A stretch of DNA of 9,363 nt, taken from NCBI GenBank assembly GCA_003566395.1, contig PXDL01000435.1, positions 1-9,363 on the forward strand, given 5' to 3'. The number at the start of each line of letters is the position of its first letter. Within the stretch, counting starts at the first letter, position 1. The notes under the pieces were generated by a model. The model was not told where the DNA came from and ran no database searches. It worked only from the letters and a program-made list of their open reading frames with translations. The stretch comes from Balneolia bacterium. GTDB lineage: Bacteria; Bacteroidota; Rhodothermia; Balneolales; Cyclonatronaceae. The translations under genes and the position numbers were made by a program. This document shows, one piece after another, positions 1-6,596 of this stretch.

Positions 1-803
1 ATCTGTTTTTTCTCGAAGAGCCCCCGGCTGATCAGAAGCTCTTTGTTCCTTCGGTAAACCTCGAAATTGGCGTAGGAAAGAACAGTACCGATAATTGAGA
101 GCACCCAAGCGGTAAATACAAGGAAAATCCCCGCCAGAATAAAAAAGGTGACGCTGTTACCGGCAAAAGTATCTATAAGATCAATAATGACTTCGTCGTC
201 GATAACCACATTCATTTGCGCGAAAATGGTTCCAACAATGGAAAGGGCGATACCGAAGCTGCCCGATGTGGTTCCAGCTACAAAAAGTTTGTTCCAGTCG
301 AGACGGTAATCCGGTTTGGGCGCAGTTTCTGCTTCCGGGGCTTCATCAGCGGATGTTTCTTCCGAACCGTCTTTGCTCAGGGTTTCTTTGATCCATCCGG
401 CTTCTTCTCTGGTCAGGGCGTTTATTTTTGCTTCCGGCGAATTGCCCCCGGCTGTTTGAACATTCAGGCTCACAAGACCGAACATGCGCTGTAAAATTCC
501 GGAGCTTATATCAATTACCTGAATTCGGTGTTTGGGAATGTAGGAGCGTTTTCGCACAAACAAGCCGTATTCGATGCGCAGCTCGTCCTCTTCCACCCTG
601 TAGGTGTAGCGCATCCACTGCACTACTCCTGCAATGGTAATAAAGGTAAGAAAGATGCCGATATACCAGGGGCTGCTGAAAATGCCGCCTTCACCACCTC
701 CGCCGAAAAGGAAAATGAGTATAATCGGAATCAGGAATTCCCTGAGCGTACGAAGCGTACTGGTAATGGCGGCAACGGGATGCTGCCGCCGGGGTTCAGA
801 CAT
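1..803 (-). CDS. YdbT-like bPH_2 (PH-domain) membrane protein, C-terminus cut off by the window edge
   Basis: This frame stays open from an ATG at 803 to the left edge, giving 267 codons and no stop. Visible order: a hydrophobic stretch at about residues 22-33; a second at 46-62; a first bPH_2 domain at about 66-140 with the family pattern EYGLFVRKRSYIPKHRIQ; an acidic Ala/Glu/Pro linker at 145-165; two more membrane segments at about 175-196 and 217-243; and the start of a second bPH_2 domain (FEVYRRNKELLISRGLFEKK) where the window ends. Repeated bPH_2 domains separated by membrane helices are the known plan of YdbT (about 490 residues), so roughly the C-terminal 40% is missing. The start overlaps the stop of the upstream gene by 8 bases, so the two are surely cotranscribed and probably translationally coupled. 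The molecular function of this family is not firmly known; a role in the cell envelope is inferred. Confidence 0.85.
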   Translation of the reverse strand, partial: MSEPRRQHPVAAITSTLRTLREFLIPIILIFLFGGGGEGGIFSSPWYIGIFLTFITIAGVVQWMRYTYRVEEDELRIEYGLFVRKRSYIPKHRIQVIDISSGILQRMFGLVSLNVQTAGGNSPEAKINALTREEAGWIKETLSKDGSEETSADEAPEAETAPKPDYRLDWNKLFVAGTTSGSFGIALSIVGTIFAQMNVVIDDEVIIDLIDTFAGNSVTFFILAGIFLVFTAWVLSIIGTVLSYANFEVYRRNKELLISRGLFEKKQ

Positions 804-1275
804 CTTCGTCGGCAGCCCTGGCAAGTTCTGAGATTCTGTTTCTGACTTCATCAGCGACTTCGTCGTTTAGTGCCGGTATTTCGTGAGTGGTGGCTGCGGT
901 TGTAATGGTTACCGAGGAAAGATCGAACGAGCGCAGTATCGGTCCCTGGCGTGTATCAACATGCTGAATTCGGTTTACCGGTATCAGCGTTCTGCGGATG
1001 ATGAAAATTCCGTATTTAAGATAAATCTCGTGCTTGTCGATTTGGTAGCTCCAGCGTCTCCATCGGATTACGGGAATCAACGAAGACTGAAGAATGGTGT
1101 TGAGAACCACCAAAGCGGTAAGTACCAGAATAGGCCAGCGTTCAACGGCACCTCCAAGAGCAAAAAAACCATATACCACGGGTACAAACCACCAAAACAG
1201 TGATCCGAGTCCTCCGGTTATTCGCCAGGCCGGGATAGCTTTGGGGTCGATTTTCTGATCGGGATCAGGACGCAT
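796..1275 (-). CDS. YdbS-like bPH_2 (PH-domain) membrane protein
   Basis: A complete 159-residue protein. Two hydrophobic helices lie at about residues 22-42 and 47-69, followed by a bPH_2 domain at about 71-150. The domain opens with an Arg/Trp-rich stretch (RWRRWSYQID) and carries the typical core KYGIFIIRRTLIPVNRIQHV, then GPILRSFDLSSVTITTA. Length and the order of two helices then one domain match YdbS, the usual partner of YdbT, which follows directly and overlaps it by 8 bases. Both are likely inner-membrane proteins with the PH domain in the cytoplasm. The start at 1275 has no Shine-Dalgarno sequence, like most starts here, and no better start lies downstream without cutting into the first helix. 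Family assignment is firm; biochemical function is not known. Confidence 0.85.
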   Translation of the reverse strand: MRPDPDQKIDPKAIPAWRITGGLGSLFWWFVPVVYGFFALGGAVERWPILVLTALVVLNTILQSSLIPVIRWRRWSYQIDKHEIYLKYGIFIIRRTLIPVNRIQHVDTRQGPILRSFDLSSVTITTAATTHEIPALNDEVADEVRNRISELARAADEDV

Positions 1276-1354
1276 GCAGTTTTGTAAAAGTGAACGGTAA
1301 ATTCAGATAAACACAGCCAAAAACCGGAAGTGGGCAGCCTGTTTCAAAGAAGGT

Positions 1355-1362
1355 CAAAAATA
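1355..1362 (-). promoter_or_regulatory. Candidate -7 element for the PH-domain gene pair
   Basis: The minus strand reads TATTTTTG, a full match to the Bacteroidota -7 consensus TAnnTTTG, about 80 bases ahead of the ATG at 1275. A TTTTG that could act as the -33 element lies at 1376-1380, but only 13 bases separate the two instead of the usual 17-23. The position in the divergent 194-base gap between two gene starts is right for a promoter. The match is short and could be chance. Confidence 0.3.
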
Positions 1363-1469
1363 CGGTATAGGGCCTCAAAATCATAACGTGAGTGCGGCAG
1401 AATAAAGCCGGTTATAAAACCCAACTTTCTTATCTTCACTGCAATTCCCACACCCGACCGATTTGTTAC

Positions 1470-2192
1470 ATGTTCGCTAAACCTGCCTTCATTTATTTCG
1501 ATATAGACGACACGCTGCTCGATCATATGCATGCCCAGGAGCAGGCCCTTTACATCATTTACCAGCAGCGGCCGGCTCTGCAAAAAGTCCCCTTTAAGGC
1601 TTTCAATACATTATATAAGAGCATAAACAGCGGCCTTTGGCGGGATTACAGCCTGGGATATATTTCAAAATCGGAGTTGAAACACCGGCGTTTCACGGAT
1701 ACTTTTCTTGAACTTAATATCATGAGCGAAGATCCTGTGGAAACCGGAACGGCTTACATCAACGCCTACCGTACAGAATGGAAATGGGTTGAAGGCGCCC
1801 GTGAAGTGTATGAGGAAATTTGCCGGCATTACCCTACGGGCCTTATCACCAACGGCTTTGCTGAAACCCAAAAGAAAAAAATAATAGATTTCGGTTTGGA
1901 TCAGCTTTCCGGCCCGGTGATTATTTCTGAAGAAGTGGGCCATCTGAAGCCCAGCCCGGAAATTTTCAGTTTTGCCGAGAAGCAGGCCGGTGTGTCGGGC
2001 GCTGAAATACTATATGTAGGCGATAATTTCATGTCCGATATTGTAGGCGGGAGCGAAGCCGGCTGGCAGACCGCCTGGTTTACACAGACCATCGAAGCCA
2101 GCAAAGCTGAACGTGCCCAGCTTGTTTTCAGCAGCTTTTTAACTCTGAAACAGGCCCTGATAGAGAATTCATCCGGAACGTCATCACCCTAA
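1470..2192 (+). CDS. HAD hydrolase, YjjG/YfnB-like noncanonical pyrimidine nucleotidase
   Basis: A 240-residue HAD-superfamily phosphatase. Motif I is FDIDDTLLDH with nucleophile Asp11 and acid/base Asp13; motif II is TNG at 127-129; the motif III lysine is Lys160 in HLKPSP; motif IV is VGDNFMSD at 183-190 with metal-binding Asp185 and Asp190. A helical C1-type cap occupies about residues 20-110. Length, the LLDH motif I context and the KPSPEIF segment fit the YjjG/YfnB group, whose studied members dephosphorylate pyrimidine nucleoside monophosphates, including damaged ones; the exact substrate here is inferred. The frame extends to an ATG at 1392, but the 26 added residues look unlike any HAD N-terminus and the ATG at 1470 places motif I at the usual distance, so 1470 is preferred. 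purL starts 12 bases after the stop, so the two probably share a transcript and a nucleotide-metabolism theme. Confidence 0.85.
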   Translation: MFAKPAFIYFDIDDTLLDHMHAQEQALYIIYQQRPALQKVPFKAFNTLYKSINSGLWRDYSLGYISKSELKHRRFTDTFLELNIMSEDPVETGTAYINAYRTEWKWVEGAREVYEEICRHYPTGLITNGFAETQKKKIIDFGLDQLSGPVIISEEVGHLKPSPEIFSFAEKQAGVSGAEILYVGDNFMSDIVGGSEAGWQTAWFTQTIEASKAERAQLVFSSFLTLKQALIENSSGTSSP

Positions 2193-2204
2193 CCTCTGCA
2201 AAAC

Positions 2205-4457
2205 ATGAGTACCATAAAGGAACCTGAAGTAACCCTTGAGCTTGCCATCGATCACGGGCTCACAGCTGAAGAATTTGAAAAAATTAAGTCGGTTCTGGGC
2301 CGTTTACCCACCTTTACCGAGCTCGGAGTGTATTCGGTGATGTGGAGCGAACACTGCTCTTACAAGAACTCCATCAGGATTTTGAAAACACTGCCCAATA
2401 AAGGTCCGCAGCTCTTGGTGGGAGCCGGAGAGGAAAATGCCGGCTTGGTGGATATCGGAGACGGGCTGGCCTGCGCGTTCAAGATTGAAAGCCACAATCA
2501 TCCTTCGGCGGTGGAGCCGTATCAGGGAGCTGCTACAGGTGTGGGCGGTATCCACAGGGATATTTTTACGATGGGAGCACGCCCGATTGCCTCGCTGAAT
2601 TCGCTCAGGTTCGGCAAACTTTCCAACCCGAGAGTGCGGTTTTTACTGGATGGCGTAGTACACGGCATTGCCGATTACGGAAACGCATTTGGTGTTCCCG
2701 TAGTGGCGGGTGATGTCTTCTTTGATGCCAGTTACGAAGGAAATCCTCTGGTTAACGCCATGAGCGTAGGAATTGTGAAAACCGGAGAAACGGCCTCGGC
2801 TACGGCGCCCGGACCCGGAAATCCGGTAATTATTGCCGGTGCAAGTACAGGCCGGGACGGCATCCACGGGGCTACATTTGCTTCGGAAGAGATTAGTGAG
2901 GAAAGTGAATCGAAGCGGCCGAGTGTACAGGTCGGTGATCCGTTTATGGAGAAGCTGCTGCTCGAAGCCACGCTTGAAGCCATTAAAACCGGAGCGGTGG
3001 CCGGTATTCAGGATATGGGAGCAGCGGGGATAAGCTGCTCGTCTTCCGAGATGTCGGCCAAAAGCAAGACGGGGATGCGCATCAACCTCGACAAAGCGCC
3101 GCAACGGGAGTCGGGTATGACTGCGTATGAAATGCTTCTTTCTGAAAGTCAGGAGCGAATGTTAATTGTGGCCCATAAGGGGCGCGAACAGGAAGTACTT
3201 GAAGTATATGCCAAGTGGGATGTTCAGGCTGAAATCATTGGTGAAGTGACCGATACGGGAAATGTAGAATACTGGATGAACGGAGACTGCAAAGCCCGGA
3301 TTCCGGCCGATTCACTTGTGCTGGGAGGTGGAGCTCCGGTGTACGAAAGGGAAACCCGCCGCCCTGACTATCTGGATGAAAAACAGCAGTTTGATATGAC
3401 GACTATGTCCGACGAAACCAACTACGAACAGGCGCTGCTGACTCTGTTGGGATCTCCGAATGTTGCCTCAAAACGATGGGTGTATGAACAGTACGATCAC
3501 ATGGTGCGGACAAACACGGTTGTAGGTCCGGGTCCGTCGGATGCCGGGGTAATTCGGTTAAAAGGTACCAACAAAGCCCTGGTTATGAAAACCGACTGTA
3601 ACGGCCGCTACGTGTATCTTAATCCGCGAAAAGGTGGACAGATAGCCGTGGCTGAAGCCGCCCGTAACGTAGTATGTACCGGAGGAAAACCGCTCGCCAT
3701 CACAAACTGCCTCAACTTCGGGAATCCTTACAAACCCGAGGTGTATTGGGTGTTTACCGAGGCGGTCGGAGGGATGGCCGATGCATGCCGGGCGCTGAGT
3801 ACGCCCGTAACCGGCGGCAACGTGAGTTTTTACAACGAAAATCCCAAAGGATCGGTTTTCCCTACCCCGACTATCGGAATGCTCGGCTTAATCGACGATG
3901 TGGAATCTCAGCTCATGACGCCGGGATATAAAGATAAAAACCACCTTATATATTATGCAGGTGCCCGTCGTAAAGGGCTTGGCGGCTCGGAGTATCTGAG
4001 CTGGAATCACGGTATTACGGCAGGGGATGCACCGGAATTTAGCCTTGAGTATGAAGCCGGTTTTCAGAAGTTCCTGCTGGAAGTGATTCGGTCGGGTCTG
4101 GTTGCTTCGGCTCACGATATTTCGGATGGAGGCCTGCTGACGTGCCTGGCTGAAAAATCGATCTTTTCGGGTATCGGAGCTGAGATTTCCACCGCGGCAC
4201 TTGCCGGATATTCGGGTTGTTCGATAAGAGAATGTTATTTCAGCGAAGCGCAGTCCGGAGGAGTTCTTAGCCTCCGTCAGGAACAGCTGGGCAAGCTTGA
4301 GCAGGCCGCTATGGTGCATGGCATTGAACTCTGCCGGCTGGGCGAAACCGGCGGTTCACGGCTGAGAATAGATGATCATATAAATTGTGAGGTAATTAGC
4401 CTTACCGACCTGTATGAGCTGGCCATACCGGGAATGATGGCCGCTGTTCAGTCCTGA
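2205..4457 (+). CDS. purL: Phosphoribosylformylglycinamidine synthase subunit PurL (small form)
   Basis: PurL catalyses the ATP-dependent conversion of FGAR to FGAM, the fourth step of de novo purine synthesis, using ammonia delivered by the PurQ glutaminase with PurS in the complex. The 750-residue length matches the small PurL of the PurS/PurQ/PurL system, not the roughly 1300-residue single-chain enzyme. Hallmarks seen: WSEHCSYK at 47-54 with the conserved His50; ESHNHPS at 95-101; GAATGVGGIHRDIFTMGARP at about 108-127; ADYGNAFGVP near 156-165; STGRDGIHGATFAS at 214-227; VQVGDPFMEKLLLEA at 241-255; QDMGAAGISCSSSEM at 269-283; LLSESQERML at 311-320. The second AIRS-like half includes GGQIAVAEAARN, TNCLNFGNP and SAHDISDGGLL. 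It is intact, with no frameshift. It follows the HAD gene by 12 bases and converges on bshB1 with a 5-base gap. PurS and PurQ must be encoded elsewhere. Confidence 0.97.
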   Translation: MSTIKEPEVTLELAIDHGLTAEEFEKIKSVLGRLPTFTELGVYSVMWSEHCSYKNSIRILKTLPNKGPQLLVGAGEENAGLVDIGDGLACAFKIESHNHPSAVEPYQGAATGVGGIHRDIFTMGARPIASLNSLRFGKLSNPRVRFLLDGVVHGIADYGNAFGVPVVAGDVFFDASYEGNPLVNAMSVGIVKTGETASATAPGPGNPVIIAGASTGRDGIHGATFASEEISEESESKRPSVQVGDPFMEKLLLEATLEAIKTGAVAGIQDMGAAGISCSSSEMSAKSKTGMRINLDKAPQRESGMTAYEMLLSESQERMLIVAHKGREQEVLEVYAKWDVQAEIIGEVTDTGNVEYWMNGDCKARIPADSLVLGGGAPVYERETRRPDYLDEKQQFDMTTMSDETNYEQALLTLLGSPNVASKRWVYEQYDHMVRTNTVVGPGPSDAGVIRLKGTNKALVMKTDCNGRYVYLNPRKGGQIAVAEAARNVVCTGGKPLAITNCLNFGNPYKPEVYWVFTEAVGGMADACRALSTPVTGGNVSFYNENPKGSVFPTPTIGMLGLIDDVESQLMTPGYKDKNHLIYYAGARRKGLGGSEYLSWNHGITAGDAPEFSLEYEAGFQKFLLEVIRSGLVASAHDISDGGLLTCLAEKSIFSGIGAEISTAALAGYSGCSIRECYFSEAQSGGVLSLRQEQLGKLEQAAMVHGIELCRLGETGGSRLRIDDHINCEVISLTDLYELAIPGMMAAVQS

Positions 4458-4462
4458 TTTGT

Positions 4463-5227
4463 TTACCGGATGCGTTTGTGTGAAAGCAAGTAGTTGAATT
4501 CGGCAAAAGGGATGGGACCGCCGTGATATTTAAACGGCTCGCCGTAAAGAACTCCGATCTGATGCCCGTACACACGCGCGCGGCTGCGAAGCATTTCAAA
4601 AAAGCCTTTGCCCGAAATATAAGTGGCCGGCTGTTCGTCGTCATCCGGAACGTTGAACTGAGATTCAAAGGCAAGAATCGCACGTTCCTTGGTTTCATGA
4701 GTTTCTGAAATATCGAAGACGATATCCGGTTCAAAGGGCGTATCCTGCATATAATAAAATATATGGCGCGGACGCCACGGCTCCTGAAGCTTCCCTGAGT
4801 CATCTTTGGTTTCTCGTTTCGAAAGTCCGCTGTAGTAAAGCGCATCAAGGGTGAGTTTATGCGCATGTCCGTGATCGGGGTGCCGGTCTTCGGGGGCATT
4901 GATAAAACAAATTTCCGGCCGGAACTTGCGAATAGTCTTAATTATAGAATCCTGATTTTCCGGCGTGTTGGTCAGGCCGTTATCGGGAAGTCCGAGATTC
5001 ACCCGGTGTTTCAAACCGATAATTTCTGCGGCTTTTTGTGCTTCACGAAGTCGGAGTTCGGGTGTTCCTCTTGTTCCCATCTCACCTTGGGTGAGGTCGG
5101 CTACCCCACAGGCAAGCCCGGATAAAGACAGCGCGGCGAGAGTTCCGGCACAACAAAGTTCGGTGTCGTCGGGGTGGGCGGCAAGAGCCAGAATATCGAG
5201 TTTTAGGTCTTTGTTTTTAAGAGACAT
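4463..5227 (-). CDS. bshB1: Bacillithiol biosynthesis deacetylase BshB1
   Basis: A 254-residue zinc-dependent deacetylase of the LmbE/PIG-L family. BshB1 removes the acetyl group from GlcNAc-malate, the second step of bacillithiol synthesis, between BshA and BshC. The AAHPDDTEL motif (His18, Asp20, Asp21) supplies two zinc ligands (His18, Asp21) and the likely general base (Asp20). EDRHPDHGHA at 113-122 supplies the third ligand (His119 by family alignment). The segment DLTQGEMGTRGTPELRLREA at 44-63 and NLGLPDNG at 77-84 are typical of BshB1 rather than of mycothiol MshB or generic LmbE proteins. A C-terminal GEPFKYHGGPIPF stretch is also family-like. The enzyme acts in the cytoplasm. The start at 5227 is preceded by only a weak AGG. 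The gene stands alone on its strand, with its end 5 bases from the end of purL and its start facing the small membrane-protein operon. bshA and bshC are not in the window. Confidence 0.93.
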   Translation of the reverse strand: MSLKNKDLKLDILALAAHPDDTELCCAGTLAALSLSGLACGVADLTQGEMGTRGTPELRLREAQKAAEIIGLKHRVNLGLPDNGLTNTPENQDSIIKTIRKFRPEICFINAPEDRHPDHGHAHKLTLDALYYSGLSKRETKDDSGKLQEPWRPRHIFYYMQDTPFEPDIVFDISETHETKERAILAFESQFNVPDDDEQPATYISGKGFFEMLRSRARVYGHQIGVLYGEPFKYHGGPIPFAEFNYLLSHKRIR

Positions 5228-5353
5228 ATTTACCTGTGTACTTTAGCTTGATGCATATTAAAAGCCCGATGTTACAGATATAAACTATTTCAGCAGAAGG
5301 CCGAAATTTCGTATTATATTTAACCAATAACCATATTAAAAATTCATTTTGCT
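5228..5353. promoter_or_regulatory. Divergent AT-rich intergenic region between bshB1 and the small membrane-protein operon
   Basis: These 126 bases separate two divergent starts and must hold promoters for both. The best plus-strand element is TATATTTA at 5315-5322, a 7/8 match to TAnnTTTG, 32 bases before the ATG at 5354, without a clear TTG partner upstream. TACTTTAG at 5239-5246 is another 7/8 match but lies far from the ATG. On the minus strand a TATAAT lies near 5315 without a good -35 box. No hairpin or operator-like palindrome stands out. Confidence 0.3.
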
Positions 5354-5560
5354 ATGGAAAATTTTCAGGAAAAAGAAGAAGTATCGAAAGTCGAGGAGAT
5401 CAAAAATCTTATAAACCATTTTATGACCGAAGATGAATTCCGGAATCAATTCGGGAAAGCCAAAGAAATGTTGAAGGATGAGGTTTTGAGCAAACCTCTT
5501 GCTGCTGTTGGTATTGCAGTTGCGGTTGGCTTTGTCCTCGGCGCCATACTGAAACGATAA
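5354..5560 (+). CDS. Small C-tail-anchored membrane protein, DUF883 (ElaB/YqjD)-like
   Basis: A 68-residue protein. An acidic, charged, probably helical N-terminal part (residues 1-45) precedes one hydrophobic segment at about 49-66, ending in KR. The Lys-Pro before the membrane segment and its small-residue pattern (AAVGIAVAVGFVLGAIL) match the C-terminal end of DUF883 proteins. ElaB and YqjD in that family are inner-membrane proteins that expose the N-terminus to the cytoplasm and bind stationary-phase ribosomes. The protein is shorter than ElaB/YqjD (about 100 residues), so shared function is inferred, but the next gene encodes a YqjE-like protein, reproducing the yqjD-yqjE order. The gap to that gene is 6 bases. 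No Shine-Dalgarno sequence precedes the ATG. Confidence 0.75.
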   Translation: MENFQEKEEVSKVEEIKNLINHFMTEDEFRNQFGKAKEMLKDEVLSKPLAAVGIAVAVGFVLGAILKR

Positions 5561-5566
5561 TTATTT

Positions 5567-5968
5567 ATGAGTTTAGACTCTGACTCGATAAAAGCATTGG
5601 CTGCTGACCTTAAGCAGTATGTTGTAAAACACATTGAGCTCAAAACCATTGAGCTGCAGCAAAAAGGTTCTATTATAGCCGCTGCGATTTTCAGCAATGT
5701 ACTCGGAATCATGCTTTTGCTTGTTGGGCTGTTTTTTCTCCTGGTGGCCGCAGGTATAGGGCTGGGCTATCTTTTTGACAATATGATGCTCGGTTTTGGG
5801 GCATTGGCATTTCTGCTTATCCTTATCGGAACTTATTTTTACAAAACTAAAAGGAATGTTCTGAGAAAGAAACTGCAGAAAGCTATCGGCAATTTCATCG
5901 ATTCGGCTTTGAATCAGGATGAGGAGAACCAGGATTCCACCGAAAAAAAATCTACAACATCTCAATGA
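5567..5968 (+). CDS. DUF1469/YqjE-like membrane protein (holin-superfamily label, not a phage holin)
   Basis: A 133-residue protein. An amphipathic N-terminal helix (about residues 8-33, ending in HIELKTIELQQKG) precedes two membrane segments at about 36-64 and 70-92, then a basic stretch (KTKRNVLRKK) and an acidic, Ser/Thr-rich tail from 117. This is the layout of DUF1469 (YqjE) proteins, which databases often label phage holin family or Holin-X. No lysin or other phage gene is nearby, so a lysis role is unlikely; an inner-membrane envelope or stress role is inferred from the DUF883-like neighbour. The gene starts 6 bases after the previous stop, and its TGA overlaps the next ATG as ATGA, so all three genes should be cotranscribed and the last two translationally coupled. 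Confidence 0.8.
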   Translation: MSLDSDSIKALAADLKQYVVKHIELKTIELQQKGSIIAAAIFSNVLGIMLLLVGLFFLLVAAGIGLGYLFDNMMLGFGALAFLLILIGTYFYKTKRNVLRKKLQKAIGNFIDSALNQDEENQDSTEKKSTTSQ

Positions 5969-6396
5969 GTAAAAAAACTACCGATCTCGACAAGGCCACA
6001 GACAAACGCAAGCAGCTCGAAAACGAGCTGCGCGCCATTGAAGAGAAACTGGGCCATTCTGTTACTAAGATCAAAGAGGACGTTGAAAATAAGATTTCGC
6101 CATCCTACTGGATACGTAAATATCCGCAATACGCTCTTGGGGTGGCTGCTGCCGTGGGGTTCTGGATTGCGCCTTCCCGAAGAAAAAAGAGAAACAGACG
6201 CCAACGTAACGCCGGCAGCAACGGTGAAAGACGGGTGGAACAACCTGTGAGTGTTTATAAAGAACCCGGTATAGGGGTAATGCTGATAACCGAACTTAAG
6301 CGGATGGCCACACGCAAAGCCACCGATTATATGCTCACAAAAATTGAAGATGTGATAGATAAAAATATCAGGGATAAAGATAAAGAGGAGAAATAG
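5965..6396 (+). CDS. Membrane protein of unknown function, DUF3618-like N-terminus, third gene of the yqjDE-like cluster
   Basis: A 143-residue protein I do not recognise with certainty. It begins with a charged helix predicted to coil (about residues 7-43, with DKRKQLENELRAIEEKLG), which resembles the DUF3618 pattern. One membrane segment follows at about 53-70 (containing YALGVAAAVGFWIAP), then a strongly basic cluster, SRRKKRNRRQR, at 71-81. By the positive-inside rule this puts the C-terminal side in the cytoplasm. A flexible part then leads to a second helix, at about 104-133, and a charged tail. In enterobacteria the third gene of this cluster is yqjK, so a comparable accessory role is possible, but similarity to YqjK is positional only. 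Its ATG overlaps the upstream TGA. No obvious terminator follows, so read-through towards tolC is possible. Confidence 0.7.
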   Translation: MSKKTTDLDKATDKRKQLENELRAIEEKLGHSVTKIKEDVENKISPSYWIRKYPQYALGVAAAVGFWIAPSRRKKRNRRQRNAGSNGERRVEQPVSVYKEPGIGVMLITELKRMATRKATDYMLTKIEDVIDKNIRDKDKEEK

Positions 6397-6470
6397 TGAG
6401 GATTCAGAAAAAAAACACCGATTGTTCGTAAAAAAAAGCTAGAGAGATAAAAGGTCTGTATTGAAAAGCC

Positions 6471-6478
6471 TACATTTG
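6471..6478 (+). promoter_or_regulatory. Candidate -7 element for the tolC-family gene
   Basis: TACATTTG is an exact match to the Bacteroidota -7 consensus TAnnTTTG, 118 bases ahead of the ATG at 6597. It predicts a start near 6484-6487 and a leader of about 110 bases. No TTTG-type -33 element lies at the usual distance; the nearest TTG (6461-6463) is too close. It sits in the 200-base gap after the membrane-protein operon, where a promoter is expected. Confidence 0.35.
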
Positions 6479-6503
6479 GGCATTTTACAATTCTGGTGCG
6501 GAA

Positions 6504-6550
6504 AGACAAACCGGCCTGACTTTGCAACCAAAGCAGTTGCAGTTTCGTCT
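6504..6550 (+). promoter_or_regulatory. Inverted repeat in the tolC leader
   Basis: TGCAAC (6523-6528) and GTTGCA (6536-6541) form a perfect 6-base inverted repeat around a 7-base loop. A second layer pairs AGAC (6504-6507) with GTCT (6547-6550) and the flanking AAA with TTT. If transcription starts near 6485 this would be a leader stem-loop 46 bases before the start codon. It could equally be an operator. There is no T-tract after it, so it is not a terminator. Confidence 0.3.
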
Positions 6551-6596
6551 AAGCAAGCCAAGTCACTAACTCACGAACATTAAACCAACAATCCGG

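Noticed and set aside
216..845. Several plus-strand open frames over the left end
   Set aside because: They lie opposite the minus-strand YdbT-like gene, whose translation has clear bPH_2 domains and membrane segments. The plus-strand products are Cys/Phe/Arg-rich with no recognisable domain.
1392..1469. N-terminal extension of the HAD nucleotidase to an upstream ATG
   Set aside because: The extra 26 residues have no HAD character and would push motif I far from the N-terminus; the ATG at 1470 gives the usual family start.
4402..4899. Minus-strand 165-residue open frame overlapping bshB1 and the end of purL
   Set aside because: It is a shifted frame within bshB1, which has intact zinc-binding motifs; its product has no recognisable domain.
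5567..5968. Phage holin and prophage remnant
   Set aside because: The protein fits DUF1469/YqjE and no other phage gene is present.
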